From the NCBI GenBank assembly GCA_035316885.1, contig DATHII010000035.1, forward strand, positions 1 through 59,446: a stretch of DNA of 59,446 nucleotides, in the 5' to 3' direction. This document shows positions 15,982 through 24,651 of the stretch, in pieces. Below the pieces are notes generated by a model. That model saw only the letters and a program-made list of their open reading frames with translations. It had not been told where the DNA came from and ran no database searches. The position numbers were made by a program, and so were the translations under genes. The stretch comes from DASRTE01 sp035316885 (lineage in GTDB: Bacteria > Actinomycetota > Actinomycetes > Jiangellales > Jiangellaceae). The stretch's first letter is position 1. Each line of letters opens with the position of its first letter.

Positions 15982-16644
15982 ATGAGCAGGCCAGATCCTG
16001 TCACCCATGGGCCCCGACCGGCACTCCGCGGCGTGGCCTTGGCGTTGATCGTCGCGCTCTGCACGTGTGTCCCGGCGGCGGCCCTGGCCAACCCTCTGCC
16101 GGCGGGTGAGTGGGTGCTGCCAGTCGACGAACCCGGTACTCGGGTCGTCCGCGGCTTCGACCCGCCCGCGCAGCCCTGGCTCGCCGGTCACCGCGGCGTC
16201 GATCTCGCTGCGCCGGCGGGGGAGACGATCAGGGCGGCCGGCCGGGGAGTCGTGACCTATGCCGGGCTCGTCGCCGGCCGCGGTGTGATCACCGTGAGTC
16301 ATGGCCAGGTGCGGACCACGTACGAGCCGGCCGCGGCGACCGTGGCCGTCGGTCACCTGGTCGAAGCCGGCGAGCCGATCGGAACGCTGACCGCGGTCGC
16401 GAGCCACTGTGCACCCGACCCTTGCCTTCATTGGGGTCTGCTCCGCGGCGAGACTTACCTCGACCCGCTCAGCCTCGTCGGCGGACACGGGATACGGCTG
16501 TTGCCTCTGGGGCCGGGCGCCGTGCTGCCGCAGGCACCGCCGACAATTCGGACCCCGGCCGGTCCGCCGGTGGATGCGCACGGAGGCCAGTTCCTGCCGA
16601 TCGGCCTCGCCATGGCGGTCGCCGCTGCTTCGGGTGTCGGCTGA
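15982..16644 (+). CDS. Secreted M23-family metallopeptidase
   Basis: A 220-residue exported protein with a signal peptide (GVALALIVALCTCVPAAALA, about residues 16-35) and a lysostaphin-type zinc peptidase domain. The metal motif HxxxD appears in GHRGVDLAAPAG and the second motif is CLHWGLLRG; VSHGQVRTTYEP lies between. Such enzymes or inactive relatives cleave or bind peptidoglycan crosslinks. The motif HxH typical of active M23 reads LHWG here, as in many active relatives. The ATG at 15982 is preferred to 15952 since it sits nearest the signal sequence. This gene lies next to xerC and rpsB in many actinomycetes. Confidence 0.85.
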   Translation: MSRPDPVTHGPRPALRGVALALIVALCTCVPAAALANPLPAGEWVLPVDEPGTRVVRGFDPPAQPWLAGHRGVDLAAPAGETIRAAGRGVVTYAGLVAGRGVITVSHGQVRTTYEPAAATVAVGHLVEAGEPIGTLTAVASHCAPDPCLHWGLLRGETYLDPLSLVGGHGIRLLPLGPGAVLPQAPPTIRTPAGPPVDAHGGQFLPIGLAMAVAAASGVG

Positions 16645-16652
16645 CGCGGGGC

Positions 16653-17594
16653 TCAGGCGCGCGGGTGTGCCTGCTCGTACACGCGTCGCAACCGGTCGAC
16701 CGACACGTGGGTGTACACCTGCGTGGTAGCAAGCGACGCGTGCCCGAGCAGCTCCTGGACGCTACGCAGATCCGCACCGCCGTCGAGCAGATGCGTCGCC
16801 GCTGTGTGACGCAGCCCGTGCGGTCCCAGGTCCGGCCCTCCGGGAACGGCACGGAGCCGGACATGGACGATCTCGCGCACCGCGCGCGCTCCGAGCCGGC
16901 CGCCCCGCACGCCGACGAACATGGCGCTGCCGGCTGGAGGCGTGGCCAGGTGTGCACGGCCGCGCGTCAGCCAGTCGCGGACAGCGGCTTCGGCGGGCCC
17001 ACCGAACGGCACGCTGCGCTCCTTGCGGCCCTTGCCGAGCACGCGGACCACGCGCCGATGGTGGTCGATGTCGCCCACGTCGAGACCTACGAGCTCGCTG
17101 ACGCGGATGCCCGTCGCATAAAGCAGTTCGAGCAAGGCCCGGTCACGGAGAGCCACGGGGTCGCGGTCGGCGGCGGCTGCGGCCACCGCGTCGAGGACGG
17201 CGGCCGCGGCATCGACACCGAGAACTCCGGGAAGTTCGCGGCGAGCTTTGGGGCTGCCCAACAAGCCGCCCGGGTCCGCGGCGATCAGCCCCTGCCGATG
17301 TGCCCATGCGGTGAACATCCGCGCCGCCGACGCCCGCCGGGCCAGCGTGGCGCGTGCACGTCCCTGGGTCCGCTGTCGCGCCAGCCAGCTACGCAACACC
17401 ACAACGTCGAGCCCACCGAGATCGGTCCGGCCCAGCCGGGCGAGATGGTCGACCAGGCTGGTCACGTCGCCGACGTATGCCCTGACGGTGTGCTGGGAGC
17501 GGTCGCGCTCGGCCGTCAGGTGAACGGCGAACTGCTCGATCGCCGCACGCATCGCCGGTTGCAGCTCGGTCTCGCCGCGCACGTGGTCCGGCAC
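16653..17594 (-). CDS. xerC: Tyrosine recombinase XerC
   Basis: Site-specific recombinase resolving chromosome dimers at dif with XerD. The 313-residue form has the SAM-like N-terminal domain (FAVHLTAERDRSQHTVRAY) and all catalytic residues: Arg in ATGIRVSELVGL, Lys in GKGRKERSVP, HxxR in HGLRHTAATHLL, His in LGHASLATTQVY and the nucleophile in VYTHV. The frame is open to 17669, overlapping dprA by 44 bp; I chose the GTG at 17594, with another GTG at 17582. It lies downstream of dprA as in other actinomycetes. Confidence 0.94.
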   Translation of the reverse strand: MPDHVRGETELQPAMRAAIEQFAVHLTAERDRSQHTVRAYVGDVTSLVDHLARLGRTDLGGLDVVVLRSWLARQRTQGRARATLARRASAARMFTAWAHRQGLIAADPGGLLGSPKARRELPGVLGVDAAAAVLDAVAAAAADRDPVALRDRALLELLYATGIRVSELVGLDVGDIDHHRRVVRVLGKGRKERSVPFGGPAEAAVRDWLTRGRAHLATPPAGSAMFVGVRGGRLGARAVREIVHVRLRAVPGGPDLGPHGLRHTAATHLLDGGADLRSVQELLGHASLATTQVYTHVSVDRLRRVYEQAHPRA

Positions 17595-17625
17595 GGTTCC
17601 ACCGTCCGGCCTGGTCCCTTGCGGG

Positions 17626-18786
17626 TCAAGCACCGCGGCGGCGCGGCGCCAGCCTCCACCCCTGCGCATCGGCTTGGACCAGGCCGGCGAGAGAGAGCTC
17701 GCCGAGCGCCGCGATGCACGGACCCGCGGCCAAGCCGGTGGCGCTGCAGAGCTGGTCGACGGTGGCAGCGCCGCGCGCGGGCAGCGCCTCGAGGACGTCG
17801 CGCGGGACGGGCGCCAAGCTGTCCCATGGTCGGGGCTCGCCGCGTCGTTCGACCACGGCGTCCGCTCCGAGCTCGCCGACCATGTCGATGACCTCGGCGG
17901 CGTCGGTGACCAGGGTCGCCGCTCCCTTGCGGACCAGGTCGTGACAGCCCATCGACAACACCGACGTGACCGGGCCCGGAAGGGCCAGCACGGCGCGGCC
18001 CTGGTCGGAGGCCCAGCTGGCGGTGTTCAGCGCACCGGACCGCGGCGCCGCCTCCACCACCACGGTGCCGCACGTCATGGCCGCGATGAGCCGATTGCGG
18101 GCGAGGAATCGCGCGCGCGTCGGAGTCGTTGCGGGCGGGAGCTCGCTGACCACCAGCCCCTCGCCGGCGACCCGGTGCAGCAGCGCGGCGTGACCCCTCG
18201 GATAGACCACGTCGACGCCGCAGGCGAGCACGGCCACGGTCGGGCCGCCGACCGCGAGAGCTCCGCGGTGGGCAGCCGCGTCGATGCCGTACGCCGCACC
18301 GGACACGACAGTCCATCCGGCCGTCGCGAGATCCGAGGCGAGATCGGCGGCGACCCGCACGCCATACTCGGTGGCCGCCCGCGAGCCGACGACGGCGACG
18401 GATCTCCGGGTGGCCGCGGCGAGGTCGGGCTCGCCGCGGATCCACAGCCCGAGCGGTGGTGGTCCGGCGGCTCTGGACCCGGCCTCGAGTGCGAGGTCCA
18501 GCGTTTCGAACCCCGCCGGCCACTCCGCATCGCCCGGGCAGACGAATCTCGCGCCCGCCGCGACGGCATGCCCGAGCAGCGCGGCGCCGTCGACGGCACC
18601 GGCGCGACGCTCGATCCGCGCGTCGCGGTCGAGGGTGCGCGTGCCGGACCGGAGCGCAGCGAGCACAACCGCCGCCCCGTGCCTGCGCACCTCGGCCACG
18701 ATCGCGGCACCGGTGCCGGGTTCGACCAGTGCGGACAAGGCGGCCCGCGCGACCCGCTCGGGCGTCGCGCCGTTCATCGCGCTCAT
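17626..18786 (-). CDS. dprA: DNA-processing protein DprA
   Basis: DprA binds incoming single-stranded DNA and loads RecA in natural transformation; it is widespread also in species not known to transform. The 386-residue protein has the Rossmann-like core: SVAVVGSRAATEYG, WTVVSGAAYGIDAAAHRGAL, VAVLACGVDVVYPRGH and VVSELPPATTPTRARFLARN with RLIAAM after it. An N-terminal SAM-like part and a C-terminal winged helix (AATVDQLCSATGL) flank it. Its ATG overlaps the comM stop as ATGA, so translation is probably coupled. Confidence 0.95.
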   Translation of the reverse strand: MSAMNGATPERVARAALSALVEPGTGAAIVAEVRRHGAAVVLAALRSGTRTLDRDARIERRAGAVDGAALLGHAVAAGARFVCPGDAEWPAGFETLDLALEAGSRAAGPPPLGLWIRGEPDLAAATRRSVAVVGSRAATEYGVRVAADLASDLATAGWTVVSGAAYGIDAAAHRGALAVGGPTVAVLACGVDVVYPRGHAALLHRVAGEGLVVSELPPATTPTRARFLARNRLIAAMTCGTVVVEAAPRSGALNTASWASDQGRAVLALPGPVTSVLSMGCHDLVRKGAATLVTDAAEVIDMVGELGADAVVERRGEPRPWDSLAPVPRDVLEALPARGAATVDQLCSATGLAAGPCIAALGELSLAGLVQADAQGWRLAPRRRGA

Positions 18787-20327
18787 CCCGGCCGCCCGAG
18801 CCGGTGGCCGACGGCTTCGCCCACGTCAGCCCGGCTGGGCCGGTCGTGGCCGGCGAGATCGGCAAGCGTCCAGGCCACCCGCAATACTCGATCGGCGCCG
18901 CGAGCGGTGAGTTGTCCCTTCCGCAGTGCTTCGTGCAGCGGAGCGAGCGAGGCCGGCGGTGGCCGGAGATCACGCCTGAGCACCGGGCCGGGGACTTCGC
19001 CGTTGAGCCGCCACGGCGTCTCCGCCAGCCGCCGGCGCTGGCGGTCGCGCGCCTCGGCGACCCGCTCGGCGACCGCCTTGCTCGGCTCCGCAGACGCAAG
19101 CCCCTCGTCGAGGCTCGCGAGCGTCGGCGCCTCGACGACGATGCGCAGGTCGATCCGATCGCGGACGGGCCCGGAGATGCGCTGGGCGTAGCGCCGGACG
19201 GCGTCGGGCGTGCACGAGCACATGTGGGTGCGGCTGCCGTGGTTGCCGCACCGGCACGGGTTGGACGCCAGCACCAACAGAAAGCGCGCCGGGAAGGTGA
19301 CCGAGGACTCGGCCCTGGACACGACGATCTCGCCGTGTTCGAGCGGCTGGCGCAGCGCGTCGAGGACGTGCGACCCGAACTCGGGCGCCTCATCCATGAA
19401 CAGAACCCCCAGATGAGCCCTGCTGGCTGCGCCGGGCCGGACCAGGCGACTGCCGCCACCGACGACTGCGGCGACGGACGCGGTGTGGTGAGGATCGGCG
19501 AACGGCGGCCTGGTGACCAGGGGTCGGTCGATGGGCAGAACGCCGGCGACCGAGTGGATGGCAGTGACCTCGAGGGACTCGTCGGTGGACAGGTCGGGCA
19601 GCAGGCCCGGCAGCCGTCTCGCCAGCATCGTCTTCCCCGCTCCCGGCGGCCCGGTGAGCATGAGGTGGTGGTGGCCGGCCGACGCCACCTCCACAGCACG
19701 CTTCGCGCCCTGCTGGTCGGCGACGTCGGCGAGGTCGACCGGGATCTCGACCGGGTCACCGGCGGCTGACCCGGACGCGACGGTCGCAGCAGCGGACTCC
19801 GGCTCGTCCGGCACCGGTTCACCGCGGAGCACGGCCAGCACCTGGCGCAGCGAGCGGACACTCAGCACCGACACACCCGGCACCAGCCGGGCCTCCCCCG
19901 CGTTGGCCTCGGGCACGACGACACGCGTCGCACCCGACCCGGCCGCCGCAAGTACCGCGGGCAGCACACCGGGTACGGGCCGGAGCCGCCCGTCGAGCGC
20001 GAGCTCTCCCAGGAAGATCATCTCGTCGGCCGCACCGGGCGGCAGGTCCTCACCAGCGGCGACGATGGCTACGGCGACCCCGAGGTCGAAATGGCTGCCC
20101 CGTTTGGGCAGAGCCGCCGGCGACAGGCTGACCGTGATGCGCTGCAGGGGCCACCGCTCCCCGCTGCACAGCACGGCGGCCCGGACCCGATCGCGGGCCT
20201 CGGCCAACGACGCGTCGGGCAGCCCGACCAGGGTGAAGCCGGGCATCCCCCCGATGTGCACCTCGATGTCGACGACCGTGCCCCGAACCCCGGCCAGGGC
20301 GACACTGCGGCATCTCGCCAGGCGCAT
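18783..20327 (-). CDS. comM: YifB/ComM family Mg-chelatase-like AAA ATPase
   Basis: ComM is a hexameric helicase aiding branch migration during transformation. The 514-residue protein has an N-terminal ChlI-like domain (GTVVDIEVHIGGMPGFTLVG), AAA core with Walker A TGPPGAGKTMLARRLPG and Walker B LGVLFMDEAPEF, a CRCGNHGSRTHMCSC zinc-like cysteine cluster and a C-terminal Mg_chelatase_C region. The frame is open to 20438; the ATG at 20327 fits the family start MRLARCRSVALAG and shares one base with the yraN stop (TGATG). Confidence 0.95.
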   Translation of the reverse strand: MRLARCRSVALAGVRGTVVDIEVHIGGMPGFTLVGLPDASLAEARDRVRAAVLCSGERWPLQRITVSLSPAALPKRGSHFDLGVAVAIVAAGEDLPPGAADEMIFLGELALDGRLRPVPGVLPAVLAAAGSGATRVVVPEANAGEARLVPGVSVLSVRSLRQVLAVLRGEPVPDEPESAAATVASGSAAGDPVEIPVDLADVADQQGAKRAVEVASAGHHHLMLTGPPGAGKTMLARRLPGLLPDLSTDESLEVTAIHSVAGVLPIDRPLVTRPPFADPHHTASVAAVVGGGSRLVRPGAASRAHLGVLFMDEAPEFGSHVLDALRQPLEHGEIVVSRAESSVTFPARFLLVLASNPCRCGNHGSRTHMCSCTPDAVRRYAQRISGPVRDRIDLRIVVEAPTLASLDEGLASAEPSKAVAERVAEARDRQRRRLAETPWRLNGEVPGPVLRRDLRPPPASLAPLHEALRKGQLTARGADRVLRVAWTLADLAGHDRPSRADVGEAVGHRLGRPG

Positions 20328-20692
20328 CAGAACGCTCCCCGGACGTGCTCGACAACGGCAGGCCCCCGCCGCGACCGATGCACGGCCACGACGTCGAAGC
20401 GCAGGCCGACCCCGCGCGGACCGTTCTCGACCAGCCACCGGTGACCCAGCCGCCGCAGCCGAGCAGCCTTCTCGCGAGTGACCGCTTCCAGCCCCGAGCC
20501 GTAGCCGAGCCCGCTGCGGGTCTTGACCTCGCAGACCACGACGGTTAAGCCGTCGAGCGCGACGACGTCGATCTCGCCGATCTCGCAGCGCCAGTTGCGG
20601 GCGAGAATGGTGAACCCGGCCTGCTCCAGGTGGCGCGCAGCGACCCGCTCGCCGTACAGCCCGACGCCGTCCTTGGCCCGCACTCGCACCAC
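20327..20692 (-). CDS. yraN: YraN/UPF0102 family nuclease-like protein
   Basis: A 121-residue protein of the restriction-endonuclease-like UPF0102 family. It has the conserved order LYGERVAARHLEQAGF, NWRCEIGEIDVVALDG and VVVCEVKTRSG, giving the E-D-ExK nuclease arrangement. Its molecular role is unsettled. It heads yraN-comM-dprA-xerC, a cluster conserved across actinobacteria. About 240 bp upstream separates it from DUF2469. Confidence 0.92.
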   Translation of the reverse strand: MVRVRAKDGVGLYGERVAARHLEQAGFTILARNWRCEIGEIDVVALDGLTVVVCEVKTRSGLGYGSGLEAVTREKAARLRRLGHRWLVENGPRGVGLRFDVVAVHRSRRGPAVVEHVRGAF

Positions 20693-20932
20693 CTCCGGAC
20701 CTGAGCGTGGTGCCCCGATGCCGCCGACTCGCGACGCATCACGCGGGCTGTGGGTAACTTCCGGCGAAGCGCGGCCCTGTGGACGAGCCGGCCGTTGACC
20801 CGTTCACGGCCTGCCGTCCGCTTCGTGGCACGCTCAGCGGTTGCTCATGGCACGCGGAACGGTCGCTCTGGAGTCCGAGTTGTGGTGGTTTGTGGAACCA
20901 GTTGGTGTGCCACGTGCCGCAGAAACGCCGGA

Positions 20933-21253
20933 TCAGCTGCTGAGGCCGGACTTCGGGATCTCGAGGTCGCTCTTGGCCAGTTCCTCGACGTTGACGTCCC
21001 TGAACGTCACGACCTTGACGTTCTTGACGAACCGGGCCGGGCGGTACATGTCCCACACCCAGGCGTCGCTCATCGTGACCTCGAAGTAGACCTCGCCGCC
21101 CTCACTGCGGACCTGGAGGTCGACGTTGTTCGTCAGGTAGAAGCGTCGCTCGGTCTCGACGACGTAGGTGAACAGCCCGACTACGTCGCGGTACTCCCGG
21201 TAGAGCGACAGCTCCATCTCGGTCTCGTACTTCTCGAGATCCTCGGTGCTCAT
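20933..21253 (-). CDS. DUF2469 family protein
   Basis: A 106-residue acidic protein conserved next to rnhB in actinobacteria (Rv2901c type). It starts STEDLEKYETEMELSLYREY and contains ETERRFYLTNNVDLQVRSEG and SDAWVWDMYRPARFVKNV. The function is unknown. The ATG overlaps the rnhB stop as ATGA, so it is the distal gene of lepB-nudix-rnhB-DUF2469. The frame continues upstream but lies inside rnhB. Confidence 0.92.
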   Translation of the reverse strand: MSTEDLEKYETEMELSLYREYRDVVGLFTYVVETERRFYLTNNVDLQVRSEGGEVYFEVTMSDAWVWDMYRPARFVKNVKVVTFRDVNVEELAKSDLEIPKSGLSS

Positions 21254-21930
21254 CCGGTCTCCTCCAGGACGACGGGCCCATTCTCGCCCATGACGCGTGC
21301 GACGTTGGCATACGACCGACGGTGCACTGGACTCGGACCGTAGCGGCTCAGCGCCTGCTGATGCTCGGGAGTCACGTATCCCTTGTGCGTCGCGAAGTCG
21401 TACCCCGGCCACCGGTCGTGCATGTCGGTCATGATCCGGTCGCGGGTGACCTTCGCGATGACCGACGCCGCGGCGATGCAGGCGACCATCTGGTCGCCCT
21501 TCCACATGGCCAGCCCGGGCACGCCAAGCCCGGCCACCGGGAAGCCGTCGGTGAGTACATAGCCCGGTGTCAGCTCGAGGCGGGCCAGCGCGCGGCGCAT
21601 CGCCTCGATGTTGGTGACGTGCAGGCCACGCCGGTCGACCTCCTCGGCGGGGACGACGATCACTGACCACGCCGCCGCGCGCGCCACGACGACCTCGTAC
21701 ACCCGCTCGCGGACCGGCGGAGTCAACAGCTTCGAGTCCGCGAGGTCGGGCACCTCGCCGCGGCGGCCGTCCCGCAGGACCGCCGCCGCCACGACCAGCG
21801 GGCCGGCGCACGCCCCCCGCCCGGCCTCGTCAGCGCCGGCGACCGGAGCCAGACCCAGGCGAGTCAGGGCGCGCTCGTAGCCATACAGCCCGGCGTCGCG
21901 GCGGACCGTCGCCTTCGCCACCGGGATCAC
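21250..21930 (-). CDS. rnhB: Ribonuclease HII
   Basis: Removes ribonucleotides and RNA primers from RNA-DNA hybrids. The 226-residue protein has the DEAGRG motif in GADEAGRGACAGPLVVAA, the DSKLLTPPVRERVYE block, VLTDGFPV with the third acid and AAASVIAKVTRDRIM. The start GTG at 21930 overlaps the Nudix stop (GTGA), and DUF2469 overlaps its own stop, so three genes are tightly coupled. Confidence 0.95.
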   Translation of the reverse strand: MIPVAKATVRRDAGLYGYERALTRLGLAPVAGADEAGRGACAGPLVVAAAVLRDGRRGEVPDLADSKLLTPPVRERVYEVVVARAAAWSVIVVPAEEVDRRGLHVTNIEAMRRALARLELTPGYVLTDGFPVAGLGVPGLAMWKGDQMVACIAAASVIAKVTRDRIMTDMHDRWPGYDFATHKGYVTPEHQQALSRYGPSPVHRRSYANVARVMGENGPVVLEETG

Positions 21931-22403
21931 ACCCCCACCTCGAGCGGCTCGGCGGGTGCGCCGTCGCGGAGCAGACCGCGCACCAGGCTCGCCAGCGATC
22001 TCGGCACCAGCATCTCGGTCGTCGCCTCCATCTCGGACAGCGACCACCAACGATGGGCGGTGAGGTCTTCGCGCTCCTCGGGCGTCCACCCCGCTTGGTC
22101 GACGTCGATGACGTCCGGGATGCGGGCGAGGTACCAGCGTTCGCGGACGTCGAGCAGGCCACCGCGCCATTCGAAGACGTCCCGTCGGTTCCAGATGTGC
22201 GGCCCGATCGCGACACCGGAGAGCCCGGTCTCCTCGGCAAGTTCGCGCCGCGCCGCCTGCTCGTGGGTCTCGGTGACCTCGATGCCGCCGCCGGGCGGGA
22301 ACCAGTAGCCGTCGACGGCCCGGAAGAGCAGGACGCGCGTCGCCTCCCCGTCGCGGGCCATCAGGAGCACCCGGACCGTAGGTCGGATGACGGGCGTGCT
22401 CAT
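21927..22403 (-). CDS. Nudix hydrolase
   Basis: A 158-residue pyrophosphohydrolase with the Nudix box GGIEVTETHEQAARREL followed by AEETGL (about residues 39-61), which binds magnesium and cleaves nucleoside-diphosphate-linked substrates. Preceding FRAVDGYWFPPGG is typical. The substrate cannot be read from sequence. The ATG at 22403 is chosen because the box then begins at the usual distance; the larger open frame overlaps lepB. It overlaps rnhB by four bases. Confidence 0.88.
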   Translation of the reverse strand: MSTPVIRPTVRVLLMARDGEATRVLLFRAVDGYWFPPGGGIEVTETHEQAARRELAEETGLSGVAIGPHIWNRRDVFEWRGGLLDVRERWYLARIPDVIDVDQAGWTPEEREDLTAHRWWSLSEMEATTEMLVPRSLASLVRGLLRDGAPAEPLEVGV

Positions 22404-22440
22404 GGGTTCCGAGCCTACGGCCGGACGGGAGCAGTGGCAC

Positions 22441-23151
22441 TCACCGGTCGGGGACCGCGTCGAACGTGTCCGGGCGAGACAGCGAGGCCCAGTTCGAGAC
22501 CGGCCACACGACGGCGAACGCACGTCCCGTGATCCTGTCCTCGGGAACGGTGCCGTTGACCCGGGAGTCACCGGAGTTCGAGCGGTGGTCGCCCATGACG
22601 AACAGGTCGCCCTCGGGTACGACGGTCTCGAACGGCACCGCGGACGGCTCGTCACCCGTGCGTAGGTACGCCGACTCGTCGACGGCCACGCCGTTGACCA
22701 GGATGCGGCCGTCGTCGTCGCAGCACTCCACGGTGTCGCCACCGAGGCCGACGACCCGCTTGATCAGGTGGCCCTCTGAGTCGTCGGGGAGCACGCCCAC
22801 GAACTGCAGCGCGTCGCGGAACCGCCCGCCGAGGCCGGGGTCGTCGAGTTCGGCGGTGGGAGACAGCCAACCGTCCGGGTCGGCGAACACGACGACGTCG
22901 CCGCGATGGATCTCGCCGAAGCGGGTGGTGAGCTTGGAGACCAGGACGCGGTCTCCGATGAGCAGGGTGTCCTCCATGGACTGCGACGGGATCAGGAACG
23001 CCTGGACCAGGAAGATCCGAACCAGAGTGGCGATGACCAACGAGAGGCCGACCACGATCGCGGTCTCGCGGAGGAGCGCGGCGAAGCCTCCCCGGCGCGG
23101 CTCTCCCACTGTGGCCTCACCGTCGTCGCGGGGCACGGTCTTCTCCGCCAC
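22441..23151 (-). CDS. lepB: Signal peptidase I
   Basis: Membrane serine protease that removes Sec and Tat signal peptides outside the membrane. The 236-residue protein has a membrane anchor (IVVGLSLVIATLVRIFLVQ), the catalytic Ser in IPSQSMEDTL, the Lys general base in HLIKRVVGLGGD and the box GDHRSNSGDSR. I chose the GTG at 23151, which has a GGGAG five bases upstream; the frame allows a GTG 42 bases earlier. It is the first of two adjacent lepB genes. Confidence 0.93.
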   Translation of the reverse strand: MAEKTVPRDDGEATVGEPRRGGFAALLRETAIVVGLSLVIATLVRIFLVQAFLIPSQSMEDTLLIGDRVLVSKLTTRFGEIHRGDVVVFADPDGWLSPTAELDDPGLGGRFRDALQFVGVLPDDSEGHLIKRVVGLGGDTVECCDDDGRILVNGVAVDESAYLRTGDEPSAVPFETVVPEGDLFVMGDHRSNSGDSRVNGTVPEDRITGRAFAVVWPVSNWASLSRPDTFDAVPDR

Positions 23152-23232
23152 GAACACTCCCTGTCGCCGCCGGGCCGGGCCCGCCGTGGTCACAGTGCGG
23201 CGCCACCTGAGCGGCGCCGCGACGCACCGACG

Positions 23233-23793
23233 CTACCCTGCCGGCCGCTCGACGCGGCTCACCGGGGGCCATGCGACCGCTACCACCCTCCCCTGGACTG
23301 CATCCGCGCCGACGCTGCCACCGCCGGGTGAACCCAGGTGGTCCCTCGAGTCCAGCGAACCCTCCCGGTCGTCGCCGAGCAGCCATAGCCGCCCGGCGGG
23401 CACTACGACGTCGAATGATGGCCCGGGGCCACCCGGGCGGAGGTACGGCTCATCGAGCGGTTCACCGTCGACGGTGATGCGGTCCTGCGCGTCGCAGCAT
23501 GCCACCCGCTCCCCCGGCAGGCCGACGATCCGCTTCACGACCGTCGCGTCCTCGTCCGATCCGGGCTGCGCCCAGGTGCCGCTGACGTCCACGACCACCA
23601 CGTCGCCCCGCCGGAGGTCGCCGAGCCCGATTCGGGTGGCCAGCACCCGGTCCCCCGCGTGGAGAGTGGGGCTCATCGACCCGGCCGACACGGTGTAGAT
23701 CCGGCCGACCCAGAGGTAGGCGGCCACGAGGACGAGGACGGTGAGTCCCACCGGAACCAGGATTCTCGACGGCCTCGGCCGGCGACCGGCCAT
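23233..23793 (-). CDS. lepB: Second signal peptidase I
   Basis: A shorter, 186-residue paralogue of the neighbouring signal peptidase. It has one N-terminal membrane segment (ILVPVGLTVLVLVAAYLWVG), the catalytic Ser in SAGSMSPTLHAGDRV, the Lys in VVKRIVGLPGERV and a LWLLGDDREGSLDSRD box. The two copies share motifs but little other sequence. The ATG at 23793 avoids overlap with rplS. Streptomyces also has clustered multiple lepB genes, so division of labour by substrate is plausible. Confidence 0.9.
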   Translation of the reverse strand: MAGRRPRPSRILVPVGLTVLVLVAAYLWVGRIYTVSAGSMSPTLHAGDRVLATRIGLGDLRRGDVVVVDVSGTWAQPGSDEDATVVKRIVGLPGERVACCDAQDRITVDGEPLDEPYLRPGGPGPSFDVVVPAGRLWLLGDDREGSLDSRDHLGSPGGGSVGADAVQGRVVAVAWPPVSRVERPAG

Positions 23794-23815
23794 GCGCGGA
23801 AGCGCGGCGTCGCCG

Positions 23816-24166
23816 TCAGACGTTGTCGCGCTTCTCGCGGATCTTGGCGGCCTTGCCGCGGAGGTTGCGCAGGTAGTAGAGCTTCGCGCGGCGGACGTCA
23901 CCGCGAGTCACCAGTTCGATCCGGTCGATCACCGGCGTGTGCAACGGGAACGTGCGCTCCACGCCGACGCCGAAGCTGACTTTGCGGACCGTGAAGGACT
24001 CGCGCACCCCGGAACCCTGCCGACGGATGACGACACCTTGGAAGACCTGGACCCGGGAGCGGCTGCCCTCGATGACCTTGACATGGACCCTGAGTGTGTC
24101 GCCCGCCCGGAACGGGGGGATGTCGTCGCGCAGGCTGGCAGCGTCGACCGTGTCGAGGGTGTGCAT
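23816..24166 (-). CDS. rplS: 50S ribosomal protein L19
   Basis: L19 sits at the 30S-50S interface. The 116-residue protein starts at the ATG at 24166, with DTLRVHVKVIEGSRSRVQVF, the GVVIRRQGSGVRESFTVRKV core and the end LYYLRNLRGKAAKIREKR. It leads a run with the two signal peptidases. In most actinomycetes trmD lies directly upstream; here a regulator gene and a micro-ORF intervene and rplS has its own long, structured 5' region. Confidence 0.96.
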   Translation of the reverse strand: MHTLDTVDAASLRDDIPPFRAGDTLRVHVKVIEGSRSRVQVFQGVVIRRQGSGVRESFTVRKVSFGVGVERTFPLHTPVIDRIELVTRGDVRRAKLYYLRNLRGKAAKIREKRDNV

Positions 24167-24360
24167 GTCGTTATTCGCTTCCTCGCCGGTGCCACGGGTC
24201 ATCGGCGGAACAGTGTTCGTCGGGACGGGCCCGGAGTACGGCAGTCGGCACTCCCCCCGGGGCAGGGGCACGAGTAGCTCGCCGGGCAACAGCGCTCCAG
24301 TGTGCCACAGCAGGCTCGGATGGACGAAACGGGTCAGCACCCGCCCGGCACCGGCGTTCT

Positions 24361-24402
24361 GAGGTGCCTTAGGCCGCAGGTGGCGGCGTCTTAGGGCACC
24401 TC
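24361..24402. promoter_or_regulatory. Nested hairpin in the divergent rplS / micro-ORF region
   Basis: The 320-bp gene-free stretch 24167-24486 separates divergent rplS and the micro-ORF. It holds GAGGTGCC (24361-24368) pairing with GGCACCTC (24395-24402), and inside it GCCGC-AGGTG-GCGGC (24373-24387). It would form a strong RNA hairpin in either leader or a DNA palindrome. It may be an L19-leader-type autoregulatory element or an operator. I see no other clear motif in this stretch. Confidence 0.45.
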
Positions 24403-24486
24403 CGGTCGGATCCTGCGCGACTGCCCGATGCCGCACCGCACGCCTCAGCACGAACCTGGAGATACCAGCGAGGAGATGAGGAAGCC

Positions 24487-24651
24487 ATGATGAGCATCGT
24501 CGCACCGGCCATTGAGGCCGAGGTGAACTACCGCCACGAGCGCATCGCCGAGGACTTCCGCCGGGCGAGGAAGCATCGGAGCGCCCGCAGGGAGCACACG
24601 CCGGCGGCCGGCCACCGCACCAGGTCGACCGTCACTGCAAGCCACGCGTGA
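24487..24651 (+). CDS. Basic micro-protein upstream of LuxR-type regulator
   Basis: A 54-residue ORF starting ATGATG with GAGGA-type purines upstream (gaggagatgaggaagcc). It has an acidic/polar first part (APAIEAEVNYRHERIAED) and an Arg/Lys/His-rich second part (FRRARKHRSARREHT). I do not recognise a family. Its stop overlaps the GTG of the regulator as GTGA, a common sign of translational coupling, which supports it being real. It has no signal or membrane segment. Confidence 0.6.
   Translation: MMSIVAPAIEAEVNYRHERIAEDFRRARKHRSARREHTPAAGHRTRSTVTASHA

Noticed and set aside
16110..17891. 593-codon plus-strand open frame opposite xerC
   Set aside because: Arg-rich shadow frame created by high GC, with no domain and fully covered by xerC and M23 genes.
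17516..19861. 781-codon minus-strand open frame across comM and dprA
   Set aside because: It lies in another frame of comM/dprA, is extremely Arg/Ser-rich and carries no family motif; the real genes in the other frames have complete motifs.
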